51,216 nt of DNA, taken from the NCBI RefSeq assembly GCF_008014345.1, contig NZ_VPFL01000022.1:1-51216 (forward strand), read 5' to 3'. Under the pieces are notes generated by a model. The model searched no databases, was not told where the DNA came from, and was given only the letters and a program-made list of their open reading frames with translations. The first letter of the stretch is position 1, and each line of letters opens with the position of its first letter. Both the position numbers and the translations under genes were made by a program. Positions 18,835 to 30,141 of the stretch are shown piece by piece. This stretch comes from Pelomicrobium methylotrophicum. Its GTDB lineage: Bacteria > Pseudomonadota > Gammaproteobacteria > Burkholderiales > UBA6910.

Positions 18835-19818
18835 TCAGCCGAGGAGATGCTTGACCGCGTCCCGCTCTTCGAGCAGCTCCTGATGGGTGGCCTGCATGCG
18901 TCGCTGGCTGAAGTCGCTGATCGGCAAGCCTTGCACGATGGAGTACTGGCCGTTCTTGCAGATGACGGGATAGCCGTACACGACGCCCTCGGCGATTCCA
19001 TAGCTTCCATCGGCGGGAATGCCCATGGTCACCCAGTCCCCTTCACGGGTGCCAAGCACCCAATCGCGCACGTGATCGATGGCGGCGTTGGCGGCGCTGG
19101 CGGCGCTGGAGAGCCCGCGCGCCTCGATGATGGCGGCACCGCGCTTCTGCACGGTGGGGATGAAGACGTTTTCCAGCCATGCCTGGTCATTGATCATCGG
19201 CCACACCTTCTGGCCGTCCACTTCCGCGTGGAAGAGATCGGGATACTGGGTCGCCGAGTGGTTGCCCCAGACCACCATCTTGCGGATCGACGCCACCGGC
19301 TTGCCGATCTTGGCGGCCACTTGGGACAGCGCCCGGTTGTGGTCAAGGCGCATCATGGCGGTGAACTGCTGGGGCTTGAGTTCCGGTGCGCTCTTCATGG
19401 CGATGAGGGCGTTGGTGTTGGCCGGATTTCCGACCACCAACACCTTGACGTCGCGGCTCGCCACATCGTTCAGCGCCCGGCCTTGGACCGTGAAGATCTG
19501 GGCGTTGGCTTCGAGCAGGTCCTTGCGCTCCATGCCCTTGGAGCGGGGCCTCGCCCCCACCAGCAGCGCGATCTGGGCGTCTTTGAAGGCGACCCGGGGG
19601 TCGTCCGTGGCCACCGTGCCGTAGAGCAGAGGAAAGGCGCAGTCCTCCAACTCCATCACCACGCCCTTGAGCGCCCCGACTGCCTGAGGGATTTCCAGCA
19701 ACTGGAGAATGACCGGCTGGTCCTTTCCCAGCATGTCGCCACTGGCGATGCGAAACAGCAGGCTGTAGCCGATCTGACCGGCGGCGCCGGTCACGGCAAC
19801 GCGAATGGGGGTCTTCAT
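18835..19818 (-). CDS. mdh: Malate dehydrogenase (NAD)
   Basis: This enzyme oxidises malate to oxaloacetate with NAD+ in the TCA cycle. The 327-residue protein is of the cytosolic-like type common in Betaproteobacteria. It has the Rossmann start [49 protein letters not shown], the catalytic region [12 protein letters not shown] and [13 protein letters not shown]. An upstream extension to 19881 is open, but the ATG at 19818 follows AGGAGCGAACTCG and gives the normal N-terminus. It is divergent from gntR across a 197-bp region with a 16-bp near-palindrome. Confidence 0.96.
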   Translation of the reverse strand: MKTPIRVAVTGAAGQIGYSLLFRIASGDMLGKDQPVILQLLEIPQAVGALKGVVMELEDCAFPLLYGTVATDDPRVAFKDAQIALLVGARPRSKGMERKDLLEANAQIFTVQGRALNDVASRDVKVLVVGNPANTNALIAMKSAPELKPQQFTAMMRLDHNRALSQVAAKIGKPVASIRKMVVWGNHSATQYPDLFHAEVDGQKVWPMINDQAWLENVFIPTVQKRGAAIIEARGLSSAASAANAAIDHVRDWVLGTREGDWVTMGIPADGSYGIAEGVVYGYPVICKNGQYSIVQGLPISDFSQRRMQATHQELLEERDAVKHLLG

Positions 19819-19947
19819 CGAGTTCGCTCCTAGACCTAGAGGATAGGGGGAAAAGGCGTGGCGACGCGCTGCCTCGTGCACCCCGCGTCGCGCGGGCGGT
19901 ACTGAACAAGGGGATTCTAAGAAGCCCTGTTGCCAACTGTCAATTCA

Positions 19948-19963
19948 TATCTTATATATGATA
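19948..19963. promoter_or_regulatory. Candidate GntR-regulator box 2, mdh/gntR intergenic region
   Basis: TATCTTATATATGATA differs at one position from the perfect palindrome at 17788-17803. It lies between the divergent mdh and gntR genes, 52 bp before the gntR ATG, so one site could serve both autoregulation and mdh control. The binding protein is inferred from context. Confidence 0.6.
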
Positions 19964-20015
19964 AATGATAGAGTTCCATGGACGGTCCAACGATGACGAT
20001 GGGACAATTTCAACC

Positions 20016-20750
20016 ATGAGCAATTCGAACCCGGCCCCCGCCTTTCGGCCGCTTTACCAACAGATCAAGACCTTGATCACCCAAAGCCTGATCTCGGGCG
20101 AATGGCGCCCTGGTGAAGCCATCCCCAGCGAGACGGAGCTCGCCGCGCGCTTCAACGTGAGCCAGGGCACCGTGCGAAAAGCCATCAACGAGCTGGCTGA
20201 CGAAAATCTGTTGATCCGCCAGCAGGGCAAGGGCACCTTCGTCGCTTCCCATACCGAGGAGAAGCGTCAGTTCCACTTCCTGCGTATCAGCCCCGACCAG
20301 GGAGAGCGCGTCTATCCCAAGGGCGAGCTTCTGAGCTGCAAGCGGACCAAGGCCGACGCAGCCACTGCCCGGCTGCTGGAGATCCCGGCCGGCGCAACCC
20401 TGGTGACGATCACGCGGCTGATGAGGGTCGGTGCAGAGCCGGTGTGCTGGGAGGAGATCCGACTTCCGGCCGCCATCTTCAAGGGGCTCAACGCGGCGAA
20501 GATCAACCAGTACGGCTGCAAGCTCTACAGCATGTTCGAATCGGCCTACAGCGTACGCATTCTCCAAGTGGCCGAGCAGATCAAGGCGGTGGCGGCGGAA
20601 CCGGCGGTGGCAACCCTGCTCGGGGTCACGCCCGGGACGCCGCTGCTGCGCATCGAGCGGGTGGCCTATACGTTCGGCGATAAACCAGTGGAATGGCGTC
20701 GCACGATGTGCAACACGAAGTCCTTCCACTACATGAATAAAATTGTATAA
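20016..20750 (+). CDS. GntR-family (UTRA domain) transcriptional regulator
   Basis: This HutC/UTRA-subfamily regulator has 244 residues. The winged helix-turn-helix occupies about residues 10-78, with GEAIPSETELAARFNVSQGT then VRKAINELADENLLIRQQGKGTFVA. The UTRA ligand-binding domain covers about 95-235 (LLEIPAGATLVTITRLMRV, GVTPGTPLLRIERVAYTFGDKPVEWRRT). I prefer the ATG at 20016 over the in-frame ATG at 19965 because homologues start just before the RPLYQQIK segment; neither has a strong ribosome site. It sits between mdh (divergent) and sdhC (same direction), with AT-rich palindromes on both sides and a further one before prpD. It is likely a local regulator of the TCA/methylcitrate block. 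The effector is unknown; a TCA or propionate intermediate is plausible. Confidence 0.9.
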   Translation: MSNSNPAPAFRPLYQQIKTLITQSLISGEWRPGEAIPSETELAARFNVSQGTVRKAINELADENLLIRQQGKGTFVASHTEEKRQFHFLRISPDQGERVYPKGELLSCKRTKADAATARLLEIPAGATLVTITRLMRVGAEPVCWEEIRLPAAIFKGLNAAKINQYGCKLYSMFESAYSVRILQVAEQIKAVAAEPAVATLLGVTPGTPLLRIERVAYTFGDKPVEWRRTMCNTKSFHYMNKIV

Positions 20751-20760
20751 GATATAAGAC
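20745..20760. promoter_or_regulatory. Candidate GntR-regulator half-sites before sdhC (box 3)
   Basis: Right at the gntR stop lies GTATAAGATATAAGAC; on the minus strand it reads as TCTTATA followed by TCTTATA, sharing the TATAAGATA half of the palindromes at 17788 and 19948. It is imperfect and tandem rather than palindromic. It lies about 220 bp before sdhC, possibly overlapping a -10-like TATAAG, so it could control the sdh operon. Confidence 0.45.
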
Positions 20761-20970
20761 TTTTGATGCGGGCAGCGCATTTGCTGTATCGCAAAAACCC
20801 TTTGAAACTTTGCTGCCAAAACTCAAGCAATCACACCCCGGCGACCATGATGGGCGGGTCATGGCAGCAAGGCTGATTCGGTCATCTCCCATGCCAGGCC
20901 GGCGAATGTCCCGCTTGCCGGATCGGTCGGGTTTTCCATTGTGCTGCGCATGACTGCGCTTCCGATCGCC

Positions 20971-21348
20971 ATGTCCGCAAAAAAACGTCCCAAGTACCTC
21001 GACCTTGTGCACATCAAGCTTCCCGTCCCGGGCGTCGTCTCGATCCTCCATCGAATAAGCGGCGCGTTCCTTTTCTTGCTCATTCCCGCGTTCCTGTTCG
21101 CGCTGCAGACGAGCCTCGCCTCGGCGGAGGGATTCGGGGCGATCAAGCGCGCCATGGGCCTCTGGCCGGTCAAACTGATCGCCATCGGCGTCCTGTGGGC
21201 CTTCCTTCATCACTTTTTCGCCGGGATTCGCTACCTCGCCATTGACCTCCATTACGGCGTGGATCTCGCTGCGGCGCGAGCGAGCGCCAGGGTGGTACTG
21301 GCGGCGAGCCTGGCGCTGACACTGATCCTGGGGGTGGCGCTGTGGTAA
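20971..21348 (+). CDS. sdhC: Succinate dehydrogenase cytochrome b556 subunit SdhC
   Basis: This is one of two membrane anchors of complex II, contributing to haem b and the quinone site. The 125-residue protein has KRPKYLDL, the HRISGAFLFLL motif (Ser/Arg of the quinone pocket), three transmembrane helices and the haem-ligand region LHHFFAGIRYLAIDLHYG. Candidate starts are the GTG at 20941 and ATGs at 20950 and 20971; none has a good ribosome site. I use 20971 because it gives MSAKKRPKYLDL, the usual short N-terminus. It begins the sdhCDAB-sdhE-gltA run and overlaps sdhD by 7 bases. Confidence 0.92.
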   Translation: MSAKKRPKYLDLVHIKLPVPGVVSILHRISGAFLFLLIPAFLFALQTSLASAEGFGAIKRAMGLWPVKLIAIGVLWAFLHHFFAGIRYLAIDLHYGVDLAAARASARVVLAASLALTLILGVALW

Positions 21349-21689
21349 AGCGAGTAGTCGTTGGCGCCCATTACGGGCTTCGGGACTGGCTGGTGCAGCG
21401 GGTCACCGCCGTCGTCATGGTGGTCTACATCCTGTTCCTGATGGTCGTTTTCATGGTCTCACCGCCTTCCGATTACGGGAGCTGGAAAGCCCTGTTCAGC
21501 AACCAGTGGATGCGCGCTGCCACGCTGCTGTTTCTGCTCTCCCTCTTTATGCACGCCTGGATCGGGGTGCGCGATATCCTGATGGACTACGTGCGTCCGA
21601 CGGGTCTGCGGCTTGCGCTGCAGATCGTGGTGGTGCTGGCGCTCATGTTCTACGGCGTGTGGGCGGCGCAGGTGTTGTGGAGCATTTGA
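21342..21689 (+). CDS. sdhD: Succinate dehydrogenase membrane anchor SdhD
   Basis: This is the second hydrophobic anchor of complex II. The 115-residue protein has three membrane helices, begins MVKRVVVGAHYGLRDWLVQRVTAV and contains the haem-ligand motif HAWIGVRDILMDYVRP. The GTG start at 21342 lies inside the end of sdhC, and sdhA starts immediately after its stop, so the three genes are tightly coupled. Confidence 0.93.
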   Translation: MVKRVVVGAHYGLRDWLVQRVTAVVMVVYILFLMVVFMVSPPSDYGSWKALFSNQWMRAATLLFLLSLFMHAWIGVRDILMDYVRPTGLRLALQIVVVLALMFYGVWAAQVLWSI

Positions 21690-23453
21690 ATGGCGATCGC
21701 AGTTCGTAAGTTCGATGCAGTGGTCGTCGGCGCCGGCGGCGCCGGAATGCGGGCATCGCTGCAGCTCGCCGAAGCGGGCCTCAAGGTGGCAGTGCTGTCC
21801 AAGGTGTTCCCGACACGTTCCCACACGGTGGCCGCCCAGGGCGGGATCGCGGCTTCCCTCGCCAACGTGTCCGAGGACCACTGGCACTGGCACATGTTCG
21901 ACACCGTCAAGGGCTCCGACTATCTCGGGGACCAGGACGCCATCGAGTTCATGGCCCGCAAAGCCAACGAGGCCGTGTATGAGTTGGAGCACTTCGGCAT
22001 GCCGTTCGACCGTCTGCCCAACGGCAAGATTTACCAACGACCCTTCGGCGGCCATACCCAGAACTACGGCGCAACGCTCGCAGTGCGCAGCTGCGCGGCG
22101 GCAGACCGGACCGGCCATGCGATGCTGCACACCCTGTACCAGCGCAACGTGCGAGCCAATACCCATTTCCTCGTCGAGTGGATGGCGCTTGACCTGATCC
22201 GCGACCAGGAGGGCGACGTGCTGGGAGTGGTGGCGCTGGAGATGGAAACCGGCGAGCCCATGATCCTGCAGGCCAAAGCGACGCTGCTGGCGACCGGCGG
22301 CGCGGGACGGATTTTTCAGTCCAGCACCAACGCATTCATCAACACCGGCGACGGCCTGGGAATGTGTGCCCGGGCCGGCATTCCCCTCGAGGATATGGAG
22401 TTCTGGCAGTTCCACCCGACCGGCGTGGCCGGCGCCGGGGTGCTGATCACCGAGGGGGTGCGTGGCGAGGGGGGCTATCTCCTCAACAAGCACGGCGAGC
22501 GGTTCATGGAGCGCTATGCGCCCAATGCCAAGGACCTGGCGAGCCGGGACGTGGTGGCGCGCGCGATGGCCACCGAGATCAAGGAAGGCCGGGGCTGCGG
22601 GCCCCAGGGCGATCACGTGCTGCTCAAGCTGGATCACCTCGGGCCCGAGGTGATCATGACACGGCTGCCCGGCATCCGGGAGATCGCGATGAAGTTCGCC
22701 CACGTGGACCCCATCAAGGAGCCGATCCCTGTGGTGCCCACCTGCCATTACATGATGGGCGGCATTCCCACCAACTACCACGGGGAGGTCGTGGTGCCGC
22801 TCAAGACCGGCCCGGAAGAAATCGTGCCGGGGTTGTACGCGGCGGGCGAGTGCGCCTGTGTTTCGGTGCATGGCGCCAACCGCCTGGGCACCAACTCGCT
22901 GCTCGACCTGGTGGTCTTTGGCAAGGCGGCGGGAGACGCCATGGTACAGTTCATTCGCGAGAATCCTCACCACAAGGATCTGCCCAAGGATGCCGCCGAC
23001 CTGGCCCTGTCTCGGCTCGCACGGCTCGACAGCGCAACCGGTGGCGAGCGGGTGGCGGACGTGCGGGCCGACCTGCAAAAAGTGATGCAGAACCACTGCG
23101 GCGTGTTCCGCTTCGGCGATCTCCTGAAGGAGGGAGTGCGCATGATCCTGGAGATCGAGGAACGGGCGAAGCGGACTTTCATCTCCGACAAGAGCAAGAC
23201 ATTCAACACCGCGCGGATCGAAGCGCTGGAGCTCGACAACCTGGTGGAGGTGGCGGTGGCCACCATGATCTCCGCCGAAGCCCGCAAGGAAAGCCGGGGG
23301 GCGCACGCGCGTGAAGACTGCCCAAGCCGCGATGACGACAACTGGCTCAAGCATACCTTGTTCTTCAAGGAGGGCAAACGCGTGGACTACAAACCGGTCC
23401 ACCTAAAACCGTTGACGGTGGAAACGTTTCCGCTCAAGGTTCGCACCTACTAA
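21690..23453 (+). CDS. sdhA: Succinate dehydrogenase flavoprotein subunit SdhA
   Basis: This catalytic subunit oxidises succinate to fumarate. The 587-residue protein starts directly at the sdhD stop. Motifs in order are the FAD dinucleotide fold [20 protein letters not shown], the covalent FAD site [16 protein letters not shown], the substrate/active-site region [20 protein letters not shown], the [14 protein letters not shown] segment, [22 protein letters not shown], and the C-terminal [15 protein letters not shown]-like region. Length and motifs are typical. Confidence 0.98.
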   Translation: MAIAVRKFDAVVVGAGGAGMRASLQLAEAGLKVAVLSKVFPTRSHTVAAQGGIAASLANVSEDHWHWHMFDTVKGSDYLGDQDAIEFMARKANEAVYELEHFGMPFDRLPNGKIYQRPFGGHTQNYGATLAVRSCAAADRTGHAMLHTLYQRNVRANTHFLVEWMALDLIRDQEGDVLGVVALEMETGEPMILQAKATLLATGGAGRIFQSSTNAFINTGDGLGMCARAGIPLEDMEFWQFHPTGVAGAGVLITEGVRGEGGYLLNKHGERFMERYAPNAKDLASRDVVARAMATEIKEGRGCGPQGDHVLLKLDHLGPEVIMTRLPGIREIAMKFAHVDPIKEPIPVVPTCHYMMGGIPTNYHGEVVVPLKTGPEEIVPGLYAAGECACVSVHGANRLGTNSLLDLVVFGKAAGDAMVQFIRENPHHKDLPKDAADLALSRLARLDSATGGERVADVRADLQKVMQNHCGVFRFGDLLKEGVRMILEIEERAKRTFISDKSKTFNTARIEALELDNLVEVAVATMISAEARKESRGAHAREDCPSRDDDNWLKHTLFFKEGKRVDYKPVHLKPLTVETFPLKVRTY

Positions 23454-23465
23454 GGAGCCGTGTCG

Positions 23466-24161
23466 ATGCGTTTCTCGATTTACCGCTACAACCCAGAGGT
23501 GGACGAGAAGCCCTATATGCAGGACTACGACGTCCAGCTGGAACCCACTGACCGGATGCTGCTCGATGCGCTGGTGCGGATCAAATCCATTGACGATAGC
23601 CTGAGCTTTCGTCGCTCCTGCCGGGAAGGGGTGTGCGGGTCCGATGCGATGAACATCAACGGCCGCAATGGGCTCGCTTGCATCACGCCGATCAAGGACT
23701 TGCGCGAGCCGGTGAAAATCCGGCCGCTGCCGGGGCTGCCGGTCATCCGCGACCTGATCGTGGACATGACCCAATTTTTCAAGCAGTATCACTCCATCAA
23801 GCCGTACTTGATCAACAACGATCCGCCACCGGAGACCGAGCGGCTGCAGACGCCGGAGGAGCGCAGGGAGCTGGACGGGCTTTACGAATGCATCCTGTGC
23901 GCCTGCTGCTCCACCTCGTGTCCGTCGTTCTGGTGGAACCCCGACAAATTCGTGGGGCCTGCCGGGCTGCTGCAAGCCTACCGGTTTCTCGCTGACAGCC
24001 GGGACCAGGCCACCAACGAACGGCTGGACAACCTGGAGGACCCGTACCGGCTGTTCCGCTGTCACACGATCATGAACTGCGTCGACGTCTGCCCCAAGGG
24101 ACTCAACCCGACCAAGGCGATCGGCAAGATCAAGGAAATGATGGTCCGGCGCATGGTATGA
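23466..24161 (+). CDS. sdhB: Succinate dehydrogenase iron-sulfur subunit SdhB
   Basis: This electron-transfer subunit of complex II has three clusters. The N-terminal ferredoxin domain carries the 2Fe-2S motif [21 protein letters not shown]. The C-terminal domain carries [13 protein letters not shown] and [15 protein letters not shown] for the 4Fe-4S and 3Fe-4S clusters. A GTG at 23460 is in frame, but AAGGAG stands only about two bases before it and 8 bases before the ATG at 23466, so I choose 23466 (231 residues). Its stop overlaps the start of sdhE (ATGA). Confidence 0.97.
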   Translation: MRFSIYRYNPEVDEKPYMQDYDVQLEPTDRMLLDALVRIKSIDDSLSFRRSCREGVCGSDAMNINGRNGLACITPIKDLREPVKIRPLPGLPVIRDLIVDMTQFFKQYHSIKPYLINNDPPPETERLQTPEERRELDGLYECILCACCSTSCPSFWWNPDKFVGPAGLLQAYRFLADSRDQATNERLDNLEDPYRLFRCHTIMNCVDVCPKGLNPTKAIGKIKEMMVRRMV

Positions 24162-24391
24162 GCGAGCTGAATCGTTTGCGCTGGCGCTGCCGGCGAGGGC
24201 TGCTGGAACTGGATCTGGTCCTGTCCCGATTCATCGAGCACGAGCTCGAGCGGCTCGATGAAGAGGAGCTGAAAAGCTTCGCTGAGTTGCTCGGCTATCC
24301 GGACAACGACCTGTGGGATCTCGTCAGCGGACGACGGGCCTGCACCGATGCGCGGCTTAAGCCCCTGGTGAGCAAGCTACAATCGGTCTGA
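24158..24391 (+). CDS. sdhE: SDH assembly factor SdhE
   Basis: This small cytoplasmic factor promotes covalent attachment of FAD to SdhA. The 77-residue protein has the diagnostic [11 protein letters not shown] (RGxxE motif) and the C-terminal [14 protein letters not shown]. It overlaps the sdhB stop by four bases, the usual arrangement in Betaproteobacteria. Confidence 0.95.
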   Translation: MSELNRLRWRCRRGLLELDLVLSRFIEHELERLDEEELKSFAELLGYPDNDLWDLVSGRRACTDARLKPLVSKLQSV

Positions 24392-24447
24392 GTGCCCAGG
24401 ACCACCATGAGAACCAGATCAGGAAACCAACGGACTCGGAGGATTCG

Positions 24448-25746
24448 ATGAGCACCAAGACAGCCACGCTCTCGTTCAGTGATGGTAGGCCCGCGGTGGA
24501 ACTGCCGGTCCTGTCTGGGACCATGGGACCCGACGTGGTGGACATCCGCACGCTTTACTCAAAGAGCGGCGTGTTCACCTACGATCCGGGATTCATGGCG
24601 ACCGCCAGCTGCCGCTCGGCGATCACCTATATCGATGGGGACAAAGGGATTCTGCTCTACCGAGGCTATCCCATCGAGCAGCTCGCGGTCCAGTGCGACT
24701 TTCTGGAGGTGGCCTACCTGATCCTAAACGGCGAGCTGCCCACCCGCAAGCAGAAAGATGAGTTCGTCAGCATCATCAAGAGCCATACCATGGTTCACGA
24801 CCAGCTGACGCGCTTCTACAACGGCTTTCGACGTGATGCCCACCCGATGGCGGTGCTGGTGGGCGTGGTGGGGGCGCTCTCCGCGTTCTACCATGACGCC
24901 ATGGACATCTCCGATCAATATCACCGGGACATCTCGGCGCACCGCCTGATCGCCAAGCTGCCCACTATTACCGCCATGGCATACAAGTACAACGTGGGCC
25001 AGCCGTTCATGTACCCGCGCAACGACCTGGAATATACAGCAAACTTCATGCACATGATGTTTGCCACGCCGTGCGAACGATACGAGCCCAACCCGGTGCT
25101 GGTGCGGGCTTTGGATCGCATCCTCATTCTCCACGCGGACCACGAGCAGAACGCCTCCACCTCGACGGTGCGTCTGGCTGGATCGAGCGGCGCCAACCCG
25201 TTCGCCTGCATCGCCGCGGGGATCGCCTGTCTCTGGGGACCGGCCCACGGAGGCGCCAACGAGGCGGTGCTCAACATGCTGGAAGAGATCGGCGACGTGT
25301 CCCGCATCGGCGAGTACATCAAGCGTGCCAAGAGCAAGGACGACCCGTTCCGCCTGATGGGGTTCGGGCACCGGGTGTACAAGAACTACGATCCGCGGGC
25401 AAAACTGATGCGGGAGACCTGCCACGAAGTGCTGAACGAGCTCGGGCTGCACGATCACAAGCTGTTCAAGCTCGCCATGGCGCTGGAAAAGATTGCCTTG
25501 GAAGACGAGTATTTCGTGGAGCGCAAGCTCTATCCGAATGTCGATTTCTACTCCGGTATCGTGCAGAGCGCCCTCGGAATACCAACCCGTTTGTTCACCG
25601 CGATCTTTGCCATGGCCCGCACCGTGGGCTGGATCGCCCAGTGGAACGAGATGATTTCCGATCCCGACCAGAAGATCGGGCGGCCGCGCCAGCTCTATAC
25701 CGGTACGACGCAGCGCGACGTGGTGCCCATCGACCGGCGAGGCTGA
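24448..25746 (+). CDS. gltA: Citrate synthase, type II (hexameric, NADH-sensitive type)
   Basis: This condenses oxaloacetate and acetyl-CoA to citrate. The 432-residue protein is of the long Gram-negative type: a beta-rich N-terminal part ([20 protein letters not shown]), then [61 protein letters not shown] and [19 protein letters not shown] with the catalytic His/His/Asp set of the family. GGAGGATTCG precedes the ATG. It is clearly distinct from the shorter PrpC at 36 kb. Confidence 0.97.
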   Translation: MSTKTATLSFSDGRPAVELPVLSGTMGPDVVDIRTLYSKSGVFTYDPGFMATASCRSAITYIDGDKGILLYRGYPIEQLAVQCDFLEVAYLILNGELPTRKQKDEFVSIIKSHTMVHDQLTRFYNGFRRDAHPMAVLVGVVGALSAFYHDAMDISDQYHRDISAHRLIAKLPTITAMAYKYNVGQPFMYPRNDLEYTANFMHMMFATPCERYEPNPVLVRALDRILILHADHEQNASTSTVRLAGSSGANPFACIAAGIACLWGPAHGGANEAVLNMLEEIGDVSRIGEYIKRAKSKDDPFRLMGFGHRVYKNYDPRAKLMRETCHEVLNELGLHDHKLFKLAMALEKIALEDEYFVERKLYPNVDFYSGIVQSALGIPTRLFTAIFAMARTVGWIAQWNEMISDPDQKIGRPRQLYTGTTQRDVVPIDRRG

Positions 25747-25830
25747 GGAGAAAGGCGGAAGGTCGCGGGATTTTAAGCGGGGACGTTGCGCAGAGCGTAA
25801 GGGTCGCAGGCGGCGGCCAAGGAGAGAGGC

Positions 25831-28674
25831 ATGTTCAGAGAAATGCTCGGGAACTCGTACCTGTTCGGGGCTAATGCGCCATTCATCGAGGCGCTGTACG
25901 AGAAGTATCTGGAGGACCCGTCGACGGTGCCCGACGAGTGGCGCTCGTACTTCGACTCGCTGCAGCGGTTGCCGGGCGCCGCCGAGCGGGACGTCAGACA
26001 CACGCCCGTGATCGAATCCTTCATCGAGCTCGGCAAGCGCCGCATCATGACGGGTGCCGCGGTCACCCAGGAAAGGCTCGCCGAGCTGGAGCGCAAGCAG
26101 GCGAAGGTTTTGCAGCTCATCAATGCCCATCGCTTCCTGGGCTTGCGCCACGCCACCCTCGACCCGCTCAACCGCCAGGAAAAGCCGTACATCCCCGAGC
26201 TGGATCCCGCCCATTACGGCTTCACCGAAGCGGACATGGAGACCGTGTTCGACACCGGCTCCCTGATGGGACTCGACCAGGCGCCCCTGAGAGAAATCCT
26301 GAGCGCGGTGCGTGAGACTTACTGCCGCACCATCGGCTTCGAGTACATGTACATCAACGACACGTCCCAGAAGCGCTGGATCCAGGCGCGGGTGGAGCCG
26401 GTGCGGGCGCGGCCGCGTTACAGCCCCGAGCTCAAGCGGCACATCCTGGAGCGGCTCACCGCGGCCGAAGGGCTGGAGAAATACCTACACACGCGCTACG
26501 TGGGCCAGAAGCGCTTCTCCCTCGAGGGAGGCGAGACCCTGATCCCGCTGCTCGACCACCTGCTGCAACAGGCCGGTGCCAAGGGGGTGAAGGAGACGGT
26601 GATCGGCATGGCTCACCGGGGGCGGCTCAACGTGCTGGTCAACACGCTGGGCAAGATGCCGAAGGACTTGTTTGCCGAGTTCGAAGGCAAGCACGACCCC
26701 TCTGTGCTCTCGGGCGACGTCAAGTACCACATGGGCTTCTCATCGGACATTTCAACGCCCGGCGGCCCGATGCACCTCACGCTGGCGTTCAACCCTTCCC
26801 ACCTGGAGATCGTGGGCCCTGTCGTGGAGGGCTCGGTGCGGGCGCGCCAGCACCGGCGCAAAGACAAGGATGGCACGCTGGTCCTGCCGGTGCTGATTCA
26901 CGGTGACGCGGCGTTCGCCGGCCAGGGAGTGGTCATGGAAACGCTCAACCTGTCTCAGACGCGGGGTTATGGCACTGGCGGCACGGTGCACATCGTGGTG
27001 AACAACCAGATCGGCTTCACCACGTCGGATCCCCGCGACGTGCGCTCCACCCTGTACTGCACCGACGTGGCGAAGATGGTAGAGGCCCCCATCTTCCACG
27101 TGAACGCCGACGATCCGGAGGCGGCGCTGTTCGTGATCCAGCTCGCCCTCGACTTCCGCTTCGAGTTCCAAAAGGACGTGGTCGTTGACTTGGTGTGCTT
27201 CCGGCGCCACGGACACAACGAGCAGGACGACCCCATGGTCACTCAGCCCCTCATGTACAAAAAGGTGAACCAGCACCCCGGAACCCGCAAGCTTTACGCG
27301 GACAAACTCGTGTCCGAAGGCGTCCTTCGCCCCGAAGAGGTGGACGAGATGGCGAAGGCGTACCGGGAAGCGCTGGACAAGGGTTTTCATACCAACAAGA
27401 CCATTCTTTCCAACTATAAGCCGCCTTATACCGTCAACTGGGCGTATTTCATGAACCGCAAGTGGACGGAGCCCGCAGAGACGGGGGTGTCTCTTGATCG
27501 CCTGAAGTGGCTGGCGGAGAGGGTGACCACCGTGCCGCCGGGCTTCAAGCTGCATCCGCGGGTGGAGAAGGTGATCGAGGATCGGCGGCTCATGGGGCAA
27601 GGGAAGCTCCCGCTCGACTGGGGCATGGCGGAGACTCTGGCTTATGCCTCACTTCTGGACGACGGCTATGGGGTGCGCATCAGCGGCCAGGACTCGGGCC
27701 GCGGCACCTTTTTCCACCGGCACGCCGTGCTGCACGACCAGAACCGGGAGCGCTGGGACGCCGGCACCTACGTGCCGCTGCAGCACATCAAGGACGGACA
27801 GCCCGACTTCCTGGTGATCGACTCTCCGCTCTCGGAGGAGGCCGTGCTCGGCTTTGAATACGGCTACGCCACCGCGGAGCCCAACGAGCTGGTCATTTGG
27901 GAAGCCCAGTTCGGCGACTTCGCCAATGGCGCCCAGGTGGTGATCGACCAATTTATCGCGGCGGGCGAGGCCAAGTGGGGCCGCATCTGCGGTTTGGTGA
28001 TGTTCCTGCCCCACGGCTACGAGGGCCAGGGGCCGGAGCACTCGTCGGCGCGCCTCGAGCGCTACCTGCAGTTGTGCGCCGAGTACAACATGCAGGTGTG
28101 CATTCCCTCGACCCCGGCCCAGATGTTCCACCTGCTGCGTCGGCAGATGATCCGGCCGTACCGCAAGCCCCTCATCATCTTTACCCCGAAGAGCATGCTG
28201 CGGCATAAGGAATCGGTGTCGACCCTGGAGGAGCTAGGGCCCGGCACCAGCTTCAAGCCGGTCAACCCAGAGACAGATCCGGAGATCGATCCGAAGAAGG
28301 TGCGCCGCGTGATCTTCTGCAGCGGCAAGGTTTACTACGACCTCGTGGCCGCCCGGCGGGAACGAGGCATCAAGGACATGGCGATCGTGCGCCTCGCCCA
28401 GCTCTATCCCTTTCCCCACGACGATTTCAGGGCCGAAATCAAGCGCTACAGCAAAGCCAAGGAAATCCTGTGGTGCCAGGAAGAGCCGGGCAACCAGGGC
28501 GCATGGCACCGGATCCAGCACTACATCGAACGCCACATGCGGCCCGACCAGAAGCTGTCCTATGCGCTGCGGCCTTCGTCGGCATCGCCGGCGGCCGGCT
28601 ATCTGTCGCTACATGTGGCCCAGCAGAAGGCCCTGATCGATGCTGCGTTCAGGGAGAAGTTCGATCTCGATTGA
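25831..28674 (+). CDS. sucA: 2-oxoglutarate dehydrogenase E1 component
   Basis: This thiamine diphosphate enzyme decarboxylates 2-oxoglutarate and succinylates the lipoyl group of SucB. The 947-residue protein begins with the E1 N-terminal helix that binds E2 (NSYLFGANAPFIEALYEKYL). It has IGMAHRGRLNVLVNTLGK, the ThDP/Mg motif with GDAAFAGQGVVMETLNL and NNQIGFTTSDPRDVRST, FRRHGHNEQDDP, and in the C-terminal half GQDSGRGTFFHRHAVLHDQ and FGDFANGAQVVIDQFI. Histidines of the active site are present in these motifs. AGGAGAGAGGC precedes the ATG. It forms an operon with sucB and lpd. The synonym is odhA. Confidence 0.97.
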   Translation: MFREMLGNSYLFGANAPFIEALYEKYLEDPSTVPDEWRSYFDSLQRLPGAAERDVRHTPVIESFIELGKRRIMTGAAVTQERLAELERKQAKVLQLINAHRFLGLRHATLDPLNRQEKPYIPELDPAHYGFTEADMETVFDTGSLMGLDQAPLREILSAVRETYCRTIGFEYMYINDTSQKRWIQARVEPVRARPRYSPELKRHILERLTAAEGLEKYLHTRYVGQKRFSLEGGETLIPLLDHLLQQAGAKGVKETVIGMAHRGRLNVLVNTLGKMPKDLFAEFEGKHDPSVLSGDVKYHMGFSSDISTPGGPMHLTLAFNPSHLEIVGPVVEGSVRARQHRRKDKDGTLVLPVLIHGDAAFAGQGVVMETLNLSQTRGYGTGGTVHIVVNNQIGFTTSDPRDVRSTLYCTDVAKMVEAPIFHVNADDPEAALFVIQLALDFRFEFQKDVVVDLVCFRRHGHNEQDDPMVTQPLMYKKVNQHPGTRKLYADKLVSEGVLRPEEVDEMAKAYREALDKGFHTNKTILSNYKPPYTVNWAYFMNRKWTEPAETGVSLDRLKWLAERVTTVPPGFKLHPRVEKVIEDRRLMGQGKLPLDWGMAETLAYASLLDDGYGVRISGQDSGRGTFFHRHAVLHDQNRERWDAGTYVPLQHIKDGQPDFLVIDSPLSEEAVLGFEYGYATAEPNELVIWEAQFGDFANGAQVVIDQFIAAGEAKWGRICGLVMFLPHGYEGQGPEHSSARLERYLQLCAEYNMQVCIPSTPAQMFHLLRRQMIRPYRKPLIIFTPKSMLRHKESVSTLEELGPGTSFKPVNPETDPEIDPKKVRRVIFCSGKVYYDLVAARRERGIKDMAIVRLAQLYPFPHDDFRAEIKRYSKAKEILWCQEEPGNQGAWHRIQHYIERHMRPDQKLSYALRPSSASPAAGYLSLHVAQQKALIDAAFREKFDLD

Positions 28675-28731
28675 CCGAGCGGTTTTGGTTGTCCGCAACC
28701 CGATGAGCGCAAGGAGCCAGCGGAGAACAAC

Positions 28732-30045
<1,314 letters not shown>

Positions 30046-30141
30046 CCGCGGCGCTCGCGCGGACGGTTCCGACCCGGGCCGAGGGCCCCGCTTGCACCGG
30101 CGGCCGCTCCGCGCTTTTTCCGCAACAACCAGAGAACAACC

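Noticed and set aside
21459-23402. 647-codon minus-strand frame opposite sdhD and sdhA
   Set aside because: Mirror of sdhA codon structure; sdhA is unmistakable. The same applies to the long antisense frames over purL, sucB, lpd and prpE.
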